From positions 10,569,794-10,633,793 of the forward strand of contig NC_054536.1 of NCBI RefSeq assembly GCF_017654505.1: a DNA stretch of 64,000 bases. Direction: 5' to 3'. Of the stretch, positions 25,943 to 37,953 are shown piece by piece. How positions within the stretch are numbered: position 1 is the stretch's first letter; every line of letters begins with the position of its first letter. The position numbers and the translations under genes are program-made. Under the pieces are notes generated by a model that was given only the letters and a program-made list of their open reading frames with translations, made no database searches and was not told the DNA's origin. This DNA is from Polyodon spathula (lineage: Eukaryota; Chordata; Actinopteri; Acipenseriformes; Polyodontidae).

Positions 25943-28574
25943 TTAAAGGATTTAAATAGAGCTGTCTGGATTGCAATTGAAGAAACTGAAATTAACAAGA
26001 ATTAAGTAACAGACTCGTCTATCAGACTGGGAAAGGATAGTTCTACAGGAAAAAGCCAGCTCTCCAGCAACTAGGATTCTTTGCATGGAAAAAGCCTGAT
26101 AAACAGACCACTCCCTCATCCTCAACTGAGTATTCCCAATTAAACTAATGCATAGTGCAGCTGTGACCTCAGAGGGATGATAAAACCTTTGTTTCTGCCT
26201 AATAAGCTGTTTTGAGCCTATGTACAAACCATAATCAAACCAATTAAAACTGGTTCTAAAACCATTTACTTTTATTCAATTGATTACTTTAGGTATGTGT
26301 CACGGAACGTGTAATAACACACTATACATTGGAACACGTAGGCTTTTTCTGATAAACACGCATCTTGTGTGGGGCAGTGTGCACATTGTTCCAGTTAAAT
26401 GGCACAAGCTCTTATTGTTTCATCAGCCTTTGTTCCTTTCCATTATGCCACCTGTTGCTTATGTTTAAATGGTAAAGAAATCATTGTAACTGTCTGTAAA
26501 CATTGTGTGATTTTCCTGTCTTTAATGTAAGCTCTGAATCAATGCAGGGTTAACAAACTCTTAAATTCAAGCTGCACATAGCTGGTGTACATCAGCAGTT
26601 TGCAATCACCAGCCTTGTCATTCGATCTTGTGATGCATGGGTATAGCGCTGAGAATTGAGCAAAACTCATAGCATTGTTCTCAAATGTAACTTCTTGTTA
26701 TCTGGGTTTCTGCTGACATTGGTGAAGTGAAGAAGAAACACAGAACTATTTGTCTCACACCATGCTTCATTCTAGGGAAATAAGACCACATTTGGAAATG
26801 ACATAAGCTAGCTGTATATCTGTGCTGTACAAAGTAATTGCTAAGCTGGGCTCAGCAGTAAATAAGATTGATACTGATGCCAGATCAGAACACCATCAAT
26901 TTGTGTGTGAGGTCACTGATGTATTGCATTTGATTTGCTTTGTTCCTGTTTGCATTTTGATTCCTGAATAAACTATTTTTCAAGATTCATTATTTTTGAG
27001 AAGTCAAACCTCTTTCATTTGGTGAGCTGAGCCAGGTGCCTGAAGTCTGACCAAGGCACCTTGGAGGAGTTCACATGGGATCCTGAAGTGACTTGTACCA
27101 GCTTCTTAAAACCTTGTGAGTATACTGGTTAATTACTAATAACACTATAGACTGGTGGATGGGGTACATGTAAGGAGTTCCTATTTGTTGTGCTACTTCC
27201 CTTGCGAAGAGCGAACATTACGGTTCAGAAATCTTTATTGCTGTCAATCGCTCAGGTTATGTACTTGTTTGTGACAATTGATACATGAAATAATACACTG
27301 GAGAACTTCCACAGAGCCAGGTTATGTATAGACGTATGACACATGGAATATATCTGTTGAATCTGGGTACATTGCTCAGCTTGTGTATTTGTGCAGCATT
27401 TGGCATATGAAATATTACTCTGCAGAATCTCCATAACGGGATTAGGTACTACTGAAACTGTAAATTGTACTTGTCCCACTGGGCATCTTGGCGCCACACA
27501 TTAGACATTGTTTAACTTGACTTTCTTAAAGCAATTGGAATATAATTAAACATTCATATCAACTTGACTGTATGAGGAGAGATTGAGTGATAAACTCCAC
27601 TTGTGGCCCTTTAGTGCGTGTACAAATGTTTAAATATTTCATCATTCAAAAAAGACAAAACCACAAAGTATATGCTTTCTGTTGCCTTCAAACCCATCTT
27701 GGAAAGATATCCAGGGAAAAAGAAAATCAAGCCAACCAAAGGAAATTAGTTGCTTTTGTATAAAGAATACAAATTGTTGTGAAAGGAAGGGAGTACTTGC
27801 CTGAATTAAACAAATAACTTGTTGAATTAAAAAGTTAGGTGCTAATTTCTAATGGAGTTTTGTTCAGGACTATGTTGATAAATATGGGGCACATTGTGTC
27901 TTTTTGATATGTTACAGGCTATGGTAAAATACAGAATACAGGGGCTATTTTCTGATAGAAGAACAATGCTTTGCAGAATACTGCTACAGAGATGGGTGGA
28001 GGCAGCACGCAACAGGCTGGAGAGACAGAGTGAGAGAGTTTATTTTTCAAGTATGGGTGATGTACTCAGAGATGGCTGTTTGTGGTTAAGAAAAAAGGAG
28101 AACTCACCCTTCCTCAACAGCGACCTTGCAAATTAATAGCCTCATATGGGTTACACAGATCACTGAGTTGAGCAGTGAGCCTTCTTTTACTGCTGCAAAC
28201 CGCAACCTGAGAGCATGCAGTCCCAGTTGAGAAAAGAGAGTCAAGGAGAGAAAGCCTTGATCAGCATAATAGAATTGGTAATGTAACTAACATGGGCATG
28301 TTAAAAGGAAATGGGTTAGTGAAGTTTAGTAAACCCTTCACAAGAACAGTATACAAAGATAGTATTTGGAGGAGTGTTATTAGTGAGGAAGGATGGGTGA
28401 GAAGGGTGGGAATAAACTTGTGGTATGAATGAGGAGAAGGTTGAAGGAGGGGGGTATACTAACATACAACCTATGGGATATAATACGTTTTGCATTTACC
28501 TAGTGAAGAAAAAAAAAAGATTAAATATTTCAGGATGATAATTATGAAATAGAAAATAATTACTTTTAAAATGG
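25943..28574. other. Intronic DNA, possible old LTR at 26296-27017
   Basis: No host gene was recognised. The open frame 27894-28136 (80 codons) has no recognisable domain. The stretch 26296-27017 is discussed as a possible retroviral LTR in its own entry. Confidence 0.45.
26296..27017 (+). mobile_element. Possible old retroviral LTR
   Basis: It begins TGTGTCACGG. It has a late polyadenylation signal aataaact (about 26968) and a short U5-like tail ending near ctttca. It is followed directly by tttggtgagctgagccagg, which has the look of a primer-binding site. No viral protein-coding sequence was recognised after it and no target duplication was established. Weak call. Confidence 0.25.
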
Positions 28575-28740
28575 TATAGCTAACTTCAAATACTCAACTG
28601 TTAAGAGCTGAAAACAACTAAAAAGGTCTAATTAAGCAAATTATCAATACAGTTAAGGATCTTGATAAGTAATTGAGATCTCAGTTGGAATGAAAACCAG
28701 CAGACACAGTGGGTCCGGTCTGGGAACCAGTGGTCCAGAC
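28575..28740. mobile_element. Right-half copy of the hAT-type MITE
   Basis: It matches about 15780-15945 of the complete element (tagctaacttcaaat, aggtctaattaagcaa, gttggaatgaaaaccagcag), ending near a degraded terminus. The left half is absent. Confidence 0.75.
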
Positions 28741-29805
28741 TCTAAGCACCTAAAGTGCAATATATTTAAAAGACACTAGGGGGACTCTAACAACAGTAGT
28801 GTCACTGCTGAGCGTAGAACCTGTTCCTGGTGTTCACCTGATAGGTCTGTGTCAGTTAATGAACCCATAATACATCGCCAACCTTACCTGACTAAGAAGG
28901 GAGTAGCAGGTATATACAAAGGTGAATAGGTTCAAGAGATTAATTTAATATTCAATCACAGCTACTGATTGACTGTGATTGAAGTTTACAGTAAAATGAC
29001 TTTAAATTGACTGTTTTTGTTCTTGGACTAGCTTAACCAGCTTGTCATCTAGCACTTCATCTCTGCTGAGTGTGATTTAACTGTTCTGTCTTAGGACTGA
29101 TTTGCTTCTGGACAGTTTATATTGTTGGGATTCCGAAAGTGAGGATTCAGACAACATACCAGGCCACAAAGATTACTCAGTTTTACTGCAGCTCTACACT
29201 AATGATGGTGTTGTCTTTCTTCAGTGTTTAGAAAGGGAAACATTAATCATACTAACCCTTAATATATTCTCAAGAGACAACCACAGTCTCATTAATCAGG
29301 ATGCTAACAATTTTTCTTGTTGTTTCAAAACTTTCATATACAGGTATTGCTCATGCGTCTTTTTGCCATAAAGAACATATTAAAACCTAAATTCTTGCAA
29401 CTAATGAATTGCATCAGATGTCATTCTTCCATGTCTACTGATCATGTAACACTTCACCTGAAAACACAGATTACAGGAACTTTCACTATACAGAGGACAG
29501 TGAGATTTGATTAAATTCGATTTTTTTTGGTTTTTACAGTTCCATCTGGCAAGGCCATTTCCTTTCAAATGTATTATGCTTGGCTAGGGCATTGGAATTA
29601 GATTTATGTCTAGTTAGGTCATAAGCATGATAATATGTTTCTAAAGAAAATTGTATTGATTATACTGTATGTAATTGCATGTGCTGGAACATTTAACACA
29701 TTTGACTAAGCCTTGATTTTTATTTATTACTAATGCTTCTAATACTACTTGTTATTAATTTGTGATAAGACAGGTTTTTGTTTTCGAGTAACCAGACTTA
29801 CTGCA

Positions 29806-29853
<48 letters not shown>

Positions 29854-30830
29854 GCATATTAAATGCAATTGAACTGCAATTCCAATGTATTCCACAGTGT
29901 GGTGGTAAAAGATTACAAATTCATGTATTGCTCTAGTTAATGTACAGTAGAATAAAATACTCACATTTTTATATTCTTTTTAGTTCTGACATCACAATTC
30001 AGCTATTAAAATACGTTCTAATGCTAGTAACATCAAAATATCGCATTCTTTTAGGAGAAAAACCTACATACATTGCCACAACAGATCATAATTATAACTG
30101 TACTGCTCTCCGTTCTGAAAATAAAAGCAACTGTTACAATACTATTAAATTGCAGTTCATCTACCCTCTTCTGCAGCTACAGTACAGCCGTGTGACGTTA
30201 AAGTTGTTTATTCATTACAGTGCCTGTGTATATGCCTGTCATTCTATCCCTTTCTGTGCAAATTAAAAAAAAAAAAAAAAAATTCAGGTAACTATGTAGG
30301 TCGATGGGATATCTTAGTCATGGATAAAGTAAGCTATTTGTTATTATTTATATAATTACAAAAACTGCTCTTAAAAAAATCTGAATGATTATTTTGTCTT
30401 GCAGATAAACTGGAGATTTTTTTTTTAAATCCTAGCATTGAATTCAAATGATTGTGGAAGTGATGGAATCTTTTAGCATTACAGGTGATATAGAAAGGCA
30501 AAAAATTCAAATATGTTTTAAATTATATACGAGAATGTTGTGAAATCCCCTTAAGTGTACTGTGTGGTAACTGGACAACATGTATCTATAATTTTAAAGT
30601 TACTACGTACAATAAATATTCTCAACGATGATGATGACAGGAAATTTGTCAAAACTTGATGATGCAATGTTTCCAATGCGAAAAACCCCCGCCCCCAAAA
30701 CAAACATAGCCTGGGTGCCAAGGCTAAATGTTTTGCAGGCTGCTGATTCAGAGCATGGCACTGATCATTTAGATTTCTTGTTGTTTCAGACAACAATTTT
30801 GGTCTGAGTCATCAGTTAAAGATCATAACT
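28741..30830. other. Intronic DNA with no recognised gene
   Basis: It contains the ATT repeat at 29805-29853 and a poly(A) near 30265-30282. Open frames such as 29102-29371 and 29940-30266 show no domain and look like chance ORFs. Confidence 0.5.
29805..29853. repeat. (ATT)n microsatellite
   Basis: About 16 units. Confidence 0.97.
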
Positions 30831-30834
30831 TTAT

Positions 30835-31700
30835 CTCCTTCTCTCTGTCGCTCCTATCCCTTCCTACTCTGCTGACCACCTCTGTCGCCTTCTGTCGAAA
30901 CCTCTGTTCCCTCTCCCCAACTGTATTCTCCTCTGCTGCTCTCTCGCACCTCCCCTCTATAAACTCCTTCTCCCAACTCTCTGTAGACTCAGCTACCTCC
31001 ACCATCTTCTCCTGCCTCAACTCCCTATGCCCTCTCACCCCTCGACCTGCCCACCTCTCCCTGCCCCAACCCTGGCTCTCCTCTGTGCTCCACTCGGTTC
31101 ATACTGAACTGCGCTCTGATGAAAAGAAATGGAAGAAAACTAGTCTCCCTAGGCTCTCTATCACTAGCTCTTCTCTTTCTTCTCTTCTACAGTCTCCTCT
31201 GCCAAACTATCTATCATTCAGTCTTCCACTAACAATCCCCGTAAACTTTATTCCACCTTACTTGGCTAATGAGTTTACCTCCATCTTCGAAAATCATAGA
31301 CATCTAGCTCTCTGCTTTCCTGTCAACAATCTCTGTTCGACCTCCTCCAAACTGATTTTCACCCTGCACACTCCACTGAAACTGCATTTCTCTCTGTCAC
31401 TAACTTTTTTCTCTCAACCTGTGCCACCTCCCTTTCCTCTGTCCTAATTCTCCTCAACCTCTCTGCAGCTTTGGACCCAGTCAACCACTCTGTTCTCCTG
31501 TCCTCCCTAACTGACCTGGGACTCTCCGACAATGCTCTTGCCTGGTTCTCCTCCTACCTTGCTGATCGCACTTGCCGGGTGTCCTGCCATGGTTCACCGT
31601 CTGCCTCTTTCTCTCTTTCGACAGGTGTTCCCCAAGGCTCAGTCCTGGGACCCCTCCTCTTTTCTCTCTACACCTGCTCCCTGGGTCCCCTGAATACCAA
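30835..31700 (+). mobile_element. LINE ORF2 fragment (L2/Rex1-like), endonuclease-RT linker and RT
   Basis: The CT-rich coding sequence translates to the linker between endonuclease and reverse transcriptase (SLCPLTPRPA near 31020, then HTELRSDEKKWKK near 31105-31140). After a frame change come the RT core motifs NHSVLLSSLTDLGLSDNAL (31483-31540) and the diagnostic [14 protein letters not shown] (31624-31665). The copy is 5' truncated, lacks part of the RT fingers, and stops abruptly near 31700 before the YADD box. Frameshifts show it is dead. A fragment of the same kind at 50784-51590 covers the downstream part. Confidence 0.85.
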
Positions 31701-31730
31701 ACTCGGAACTGAAGCTAAGCAGGGTTTACT
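31697..31730 (+). repeat. Short 5S rRNA-like segment (possible SINE3-type head)
   Basis: The segment ataccaaactcggaactgaa followed by gctaagcagggtt resembles the internal control region of vertebrate 5S rRNA (ctcggaagctaagcagggt), with three extra bases. It is fused to the LINE fragment. It is short enough that chance is not excluded. Confidence 0.35.
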
Positions 31731-31768
31731 ACAGAAAATCTCACTGTCATTGGTTTTGTTCTGTAAAA

Positions 31769-31799
31769 TGTTTTTTTTTTTTTTTTTTTTTTTTTTTTC
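31769..31799. repeat. Poly(T) tract
   Basis: About 30 T residues. Confidence 0.95.
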
Positions 31800-32555
31800 T
31801 GTAAATATATCTCCAATACAAATTAATAAATATAACAAACTGCATATCTGTTCAATATTGTTTTTTTACAGCACCTTTCACAAACACAAGCTTATTGTGA
31901 CACACTGAAGCCCTCAGATGATGTTTCTGGCATTTATTTTCTTTCAGTCACATCACTTTGAATTCTTGTATACATTCTCCATTCACTTTTATCCTCACTC
32001 GAGTGAACCTTTGCCAGCATTAGGAGCATGAACATTCTAAACTATTGCAAGGCATTGCTGCTTATCACTATCACTGGCAGATTTAAAACCTTTTCATCCT
32101 CATTCAGTCTCCATGAACTTGTTACATTCCTTCTTGCAAATCAGGGGTTCTGTACTTGCATCAGTTACCACTATGTCATTCTATTGCATTACCATTATGA
32201 TTAAAATATTCTTTGTCAATACATTTGCTAACATTTACAGAACGTGTCAACAAATATCGGCTGGCAAGACTTATGGACAATGGAACAGAGCAGGATCAGT
32301 TTCCCCATCAGATCAGCATATGATGTTCTCCTATCACCACAGAACCTAAACCTCTGGGTCGGTGAGATCCCTCATGTCCTTTGTGATCATCACCTGCAAC
32401 ATTAAGGCACATTTTGACAGGATGTAAGGTGGGTCTTAGCCAAGGACGGTTTACTTGCACTTTGACCAGGTGCTGTGATGTTTGGCCTTAGCATTGGAAG
32501 ACAAGTGTAAAATGACAAATAAGTTGCCACCAATTCCATCAAAAAATTACGCACA
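31800..32555. other. Intronic DNA with no recognised gene
   Basis: Nothing recognisable. The open frame 32113-32349 has no domain. Confidence 0.5.
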
Positions 32556-32559
32556 AAAG

Positions 32560-32838
32560 ACAACATTCCTTTGCCCAGGAGAGCAACTGCTAAGAAAAAG
32601 TAATAAAAACAAGTCTCACTCAGGATAACTAGAATCTGCTAAAGACTGAAAAATGCTGGCAGATGTCGGTAAACAGTTCCGACCAGATATTGTCTTGTGG
32701 TCTGCATCAGCACGCTATTTCACCTGGTAGAGTTAACAGTGCCATGGGAGAATGCTGTAGATGAGGCGTATGAGAGAAAGAAACTGATGTATGCTCAACT
32801 AGCCGCTGAAGTCGAACAGCGAGGATGGAGTATCCAGG
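32560..32838 (+). mobile_element. C-terminal fragment of a retroelement reverse-transcriptase ORF
   Basis: Joined frames read LLESAKDWKMLADVGKQF, RPDIVLWSASAR, then LVELTVPWENAVDEAYERKK and YAQLAAEVEQRGWSIQVY. This segment is seen at the C-terminus of many fish and invertebrate RT-like ORFs, as I recall it. A deletion separates the first two pieces. The match stops at 32838 and the proline-rich tandem repeats start straight after, so this is a junction between two different elements. Confidence 0.55.
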
Positions 32839-32848
32839 TTTACGTTGA

Positions 32849-33844
32849 TTACCGCCATGGGAGGACTGCTTGTCACTCCCACCTCCACCAGCAGATGGAG
32901 CATACTTGCTGGTTCCGCCTCCACTGCCGTGGGAGGACTGCTTGTCACTCCCACCTCCACCAGCAGAGGGAGAAAACCTGCTGGTTCCGCCTCCACCGCC
33001 GTGGGAGGACTGCTTGTCACTCCCACCTCCACCAGCAGAGGGAGAAAACATGCTGGTTCCGCCTCCACCACCGTGGGAGGACTATGTGCCACTCCCACCT
33101 CCACCAGCGGAGGGAGTATGCCTGCTGGTTTCCCCACTGCAGCCAGAAGTGGAGGAGCCCCTGTCGCCTTCGCTATCAGAAGTGGAGGAGCCCCGGGCGC
33201 CTTCACTGCCAGAGGGGGAGGAGGCCCTGCCGCCTTCGCCAGGAGCAGGGCAGCAGGAGCTGCCTCTGTCTCTACCACCACCAGGATCAGAGCAGCAGGA
33301 GCTGTCTTTGTCTCCAACCCTGCTAGAGGGAGAGAAGCAGGAGCTGCTTCTCCCTTCAGCATGGGAGGGACCAGGGCAGGATGCTGCCGGACCTCCGCAG
33401 CCCCTGCATAGGTTGCTGAGGGGATCAGGGGGGAAAAACGCCCGGCCACAGTGGCTGCGAAGAAGGCCAAACCCCGCACCACAGCTAGGCCTGGCTCTCC
33501 TCCCGCCGTCGCCTCCCAAGGGTCCACTGCTGCCCTGCCTCGCACCGCCCAAGGATGCCACGTCCGCACCGCCCAAGGATGCTATGTCTGCATCGCCTGG
33601 GGCTGCCTGTCGCTCCGCATCGCCCGGGGCTGCCTGTCCCTCCGCTTCGCCTGGGGCTGCTTCTCTCTCTCTTTTATCCCCTAGGGTCGCTGAGGGTCCC
33701 GCTTCGCCTGGGGTTGCCTGTCTCTCCTCTGCTTCGCCTGGGGCCGCTGCCGACTCTGCTTCGCCTGGGGCCGGTACTAGTCCTGAAGGACCGCAGGAAG
33801 CACCAGGGCCGGAGCCTCAGAAAAGGGGGCCGTCAGCTACATAG
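32849..33844 (+). mobile_element. Proline-rich ORF of an LTR retroelement, with tandem repeats
   Basis: Open frame of about 331 codons (first ATG 32870). It begins with four 24-residue tandem units built on PWEDCLSLPPPPAEGENLLV, DNA units of 72 bp at 32855, 32927, 32999 and 33071. Acidic/proline repeats (EVEEPLSPSLS type) and then a SASPGAA repeat series follow. There are no catalytic motifs. Very similar proline/glutamate repeat proteins appear among predicted fish gag-like ORFs, as I recall. The neighbouring purine tract and LTR (34150) place it inside an LTR element. A related fragment follows another LTR at about 50260-50360. All three forward frames stay open here because of the GC-rich repeats, so frame choice rests on the ordered 24-residue unit. 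Confidence 0.55.
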
Positions 33845-34149
33845 AAGGGGGGGAGGTCAGAAGACCAGCTCCCCCAACCGCACTTTCGCAGCATGTATGG
33901 TGGCTGGAGCCCCTCAAAGGGGAGTGCTGGCCATGAAGAAGGGGGGGGAGGTCAGAAAACCAGTTGCCCCTGCTACAGTTCGGCTGGAGCCCCGGAAGAG
34001 GGAGCTACCAGCCAGGAAGACATGGGGGGAGGAGGACCTCCCACCATGGCCACCCCCATGGATTACTCCAGACCCCTCTTCCAGGACATGGAGACTGAGG
34101 GGGGAGGCGGCCGTTGGGGCCATGTGTGCTTTGCACAAGGAGGGGGATA
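33845..34149 (+). mobile_element. 3' internal region of the LTR element, with polypurine tract
   Basis: The proline-rich frame stops at 33844. Frame 33555-34154 continues with an arginine/lysine-rich segment (VRLEPRKRELPARKTW, PPWPPPWITPDPSSRTWRLR) and ends at the purine run aaggagggggata (34137-34149). This lies just before an LTR starting TGTAGC and is a fitting plus-strand priming site. A frameshift relative to the proline-rich ORF probably separates the two. Confidence 0.5.
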
Positions 34150-34810
34150 TGTAGCAGGGCAGAAGGAAAGCCCTGCTGTTTAATCATATTGTTTGTTTAT
34201 TTTTAGAACGGGGTCTCCCCCTCCGCCCCTGTGTTATTTTGTATTTGTTTATTGTATTGTGTTTTATTTTGTTTGTAGATGATGGCAAACCACAGTGTGT
34301 TTTGTTTGTTTATTATTTATTGTATGATGGCGTAGCTGTGTTTAGTTTTGTTATTGTTTTGCAGCGTGGATGGGAAGCCCCGTCCACATTATAAAACCTG
34401 TGCTGAAGGTGTCCATCTCCCGAATTAATTAAGTGATTAATTTGATGCTAATCGGGAGATGGTCACCTGTATAAATACCTGCAGCTCTCTGCACTCCGGG
34501 TGGGTGTTTGGAAATGGGGAACGGGATAGTAAGAGGAGAGATTCATTTAAAAACATCAGATATACGAACAGTGAAGGCGATCACCCAGCCTGACCTATAT
34601 ATGTATTTTGTGATCGTGATTTATTTTTGCTTAAACATTTTATTTTTGTGCTCTGTGAGCAGTGTTGTTTTTGTTTAAATATTTTATTTAGTTTTGTGTT
34701 GTTATTTAATAAAATGGCGCACACCGCGTCTCTTTTTGAAACTGCAGGTACCTTGGTTGTTGTGCTTCCTTCTTCTGGTCTGAATCACGACAAAGCCATT
34801 TTCTTCCACA
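34150..34810 (+). mobile_element. 3' LTR of the proline-rich element
   Basis: Starts TGTAGCAGGGCAG and ends near TTCTTCCACA. It has a tataaata box at 34470-34477, a poly(A) signal AATAAA at 34708-34713, and a preceding polypurine tract. About 660 bp. The 3' limit is set where sequence shared with 53039 begins and is an estimate. The opening gcagggcag..gccctgc is a small inverted repeat also seen near 52540. Confidence 0.65.
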
Positions 34811-34920
34811 ATCACATTAGTTTACTTTAAAGCTACGTCTTAGTTGGTGCTTATCGTAGTGAGAGCTGAGTTCAAATCAGCATGAAGTTTAACATCTACT
34901 ATCATGTAATGGAAATCAGT
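34811..34920 (+). repeat. Dispersed repeat B, copy 1
   Basis: It matches 53038-53148 (tcacattag, aaagctacgtctta, ttggtgcttatc, gagttcaaatcagcatgaa, gtaatggaaatca). It begins exactly where the LTR ends, so the LTR may have landed inside this repeat. Class unknown. Confidence 0.75.
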
Positions 34921-36131
34921 TTCACATACATAGTTTTTACATATTTTTACGAAATAATAAGTCTCTATTTTTTTCATGCTACAATACTACGAAGGTTGTA
35001 ATTGTAGCATACCTTTTTTCTCCTGTTTTTTATACTGCAAACAAATGATCTAATTATGGTGAAGATGATAAGACTAAATTTCATTTTAATACAGAATTTT
35101 CTAAAACCCTAAGTAAAAGCTAGCATGAACTAGGAATAAATGTGCATTTATTTGATTTAGTCTGACTGATGAAAAATTGAAAGCAATTTGGTGCACATTA
35201 AGATTGTGCTTTTAACTCATGCAGCCTGCTTTCTGTGATCTGTCTTCTATTTATTTTGAATATAATCCTCTTTAAGATTAAAAGTAGATTTTGCGCATGC
35301 CCTCGGAAATAAGGATTTGTATAAATATATCAGGGAATAAAAGTGATTCCAATGTCATAGGATACTGAACAGTATCAAGGCAGGGTTGCCCTGGTGCTAT
35401 AATTAGGATTGGAAGAGAAACCTTTATAACCATCCACAAGGTGTAGATAACAACCAATCTAATAGCAGAGCTGGAGCCCATGTAACTTTACTTCTTTAGC
35501 TGTCGCTGGCATTAAACAAGCATGCCAGTGACATTCATCCCCCGCCATGACTGTAAATATAACATGACCTACATCCACTCTTAAGCAAATAGAGAAATAT
35601 GCGTGACAGGCAGGCAGGCAGCCAGGCAGAAATACTGATAAACAAAGTAGGGTTTACATCGTTTTTATCCATAAGAGCTCTAATCATTCACTTTACAAAA
35701 TAAAACTACCGAGCAGGAGTCAGTTATCCAAAGTAAAACTTTGTAAGGATCCATCCAGTAGATGGTAGGGGTGTGTAGGATTTCCAAAAAAAAATGTGAT
35801 TCATTGCTACTGTAAAGCTGTAGCACATGCCTTTTCACAACTTCCCGTTGTGATCCTGTCCACTTAAGGGTTAGGGCCGGCCATTTCAAATATAACCCAT
35901 ATATATCGTTTTCTATTTTACTTTTATTTTAAGACAGGTCAGTGTTATTTTTCATTGAGACTATATATAAAGAAATCTCAGAACTACACACAGTAGCTAA
36001 TAAGTCTTAACAGGAGTTATTAACTAAGGTCAGGAATATTGTTTAAATTGTTGGCTAGCTTTCTGGAGTTAATTTGCTAAGCAAATTACTACTCAGCATC
36101 TTTGCCCTCTAGACATACAGGTATATAGAAT

Positions 36132-36230
<99 letters not shown>

Positions 36231-37107
36231 GCCAAACAGTTAAATGAAACTTAATACAGAAGTCAGTCTAGTTTACTTTGAGTGATGCATTGGTAAGAAT
36301 GGACTTAATTTAGTTTTAAGGGCAACCTACTTGCATACATAAAGTATTGCAGTAATACATATTATTGTAATCAAGATAATTAGCTATCCAGCTGATATGT
36401 TATATGTTACTTCTGAATATGCTTCTGCATTTAATTAATGTAATTCCAACACTTTGGCTTACACGTTAGGTTACTCTGTCATTAATAAAAGGCTTTAGCA
36501 GTAATTCATTGACATCCTTGCCCACAGACTTCAAATAAAATATTTCACATCAACGGTAATCCAGTTACACAAACAAAAAGTGTTTAATTTGCAGCCACAG
36601 AGGGAAGGATGCAGGGGAGAAAAGGGCACAGACAGGGAGGAGTGTTTGAGCTAGGGTTTTAATAGCAGGCTGATTGAAGAAACTGTTGGACTGGGAGAGT
36701 CCTGTGCTCCTTCCCCTTGAACCACACACATAGTTATAATAAAAAAAACATTCATGCAACTATAAACAATGTCAACGCATTCTCAAGACCGTTCTCCCAA
36801 ATGAAATCAGATGAATTGAAATTCTTTATCATAGGAGTTGGGAAGTTAACTAGTGTGGTGAATTAAGTTATTTTCATATATTTGTATGAGAACATTCCTT
36901 CAATAAACAGTGTTGTTTACATTGTAATGTTATTCTGGGTTATTAAGCTACAGAATTGTTACTAAAACTGTAGATCTTCCAGAAACTCTTAGAAGTCTGT
37001 AAGCTTTTACTTTATTTGGACACTTTATGATGTATTTTGTAGCACGTGTCAAAACCTGGAAATCCACCGGTAAGGTATATAAAGACAACAGTGTGTCTGA
37101 GTATGTA
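34921..37107. other. Intronic DNA with no recognised gene
   Basis: It holds a (CAGG)n-like run near 35610-35630 and the long TA repeat listed separately. Otherwise nothing was recognised. Confidence 0.55.
36134..36227. repeat. (TA)n microsatellite
   Basis: About 47 units, one of the longest in the window. Confidence 0.98.
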
Positions 37108-37621
37108 AGAGAGTAAGTAGCATGGTTCCTGAAAAATATAACGTTACACGTCCCCATGTGTTGCTACAACTGTTTAAATAACATACCTGTAATTTTTGTT
37201 TTTATTGTTAACATCTTGACAATTTTTACACTTATAACTTTAAAGTCTGTTTCAAACCTTTATTCAAAATGGCTGCTTTAATGCATTGGGGTTTGAGATC
37301 TGTCCTCTAAATCATTGCAGGAAGAGCGATTAAAAAAAAAAAAACATAACAAGTGCTCTGGCTTTTCTGTTCCGTACCACATCATGGTTATTGCTGTGTT
37401 ACCTGTTTGACAGTGTGGGCAATAATCCTTACACTATCAGTGTACTAGAGCGGACATTATGAAAAGAGCTTTGAAACAGACTTTAAAGTTATAAGTGTAA
37501 AAGGTTGTCAGGATGTTAACAATGAAAAGATAAATGACAGGTACATTATCTGAACGGCTGTAGAAACACGTGGGGACGTGTAACGCTATATTTTTCGTAA
37601 CTCGTTACTTACTCTTTAATA
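37108..37621. mobile_element. MITE with about 180-bp inverted arms
   Basis: The left arm (gagtaagtagcatgg, cgttacacgtcccc, gttaacatcttgacaa, aactttaaagtctgtttcaa) is mirrored on the right (ttgaaacagactttaaagtt near 37470, ttgtcaggatgttaac, ggggacgtgtaacgc, cgttacttactc at 37620). The arms differ by scattered substitutions. No coding potential. The family is unknown and target duplications were not resolved. Confidence 0.8.
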
Positions 37622-37953
37622 AAGGGTAGTCAACGTGAGGACAGGGGCACACCAGAGGGGTTCATTTGAAGCCAGGTAAAAACTAGATGTGATCCAGAGC
37701 AAGATGCTTTAAAAGACTAAAAATAAACATCAAACTGGTGACATAAACTACAAGTCTTGCTAGAGGTGTAAACATTATATAAAAGCTGAGGCATGAACAG
37801 AGAAAAAACACAAGTACAAAGACACCTTTAAAAATGATAGATCAATTTGATATTTTTTTTAACGTAATTGCTAAAAATTTCAATTTCAAATATTTTAATG
37901 AATGTGCCAATAAATAAATAAATAAATAAAACAGAAAACATATCATTTGAGTA

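Noticed and set aside
27894..28136. 80-codon ORF as a small gene
   Set aside because: No recognisable domain, no splice or promoter context, and length within chance for this sequence.
32697..33684. Alternative long frames on both strands in the proline-rich region
   Set aside because: They mirror the 72-bp tandem repeats in other frames. Only the frame with the ordered PWEDCLSLPPPPAEG units matches a known style of retroelement protein.
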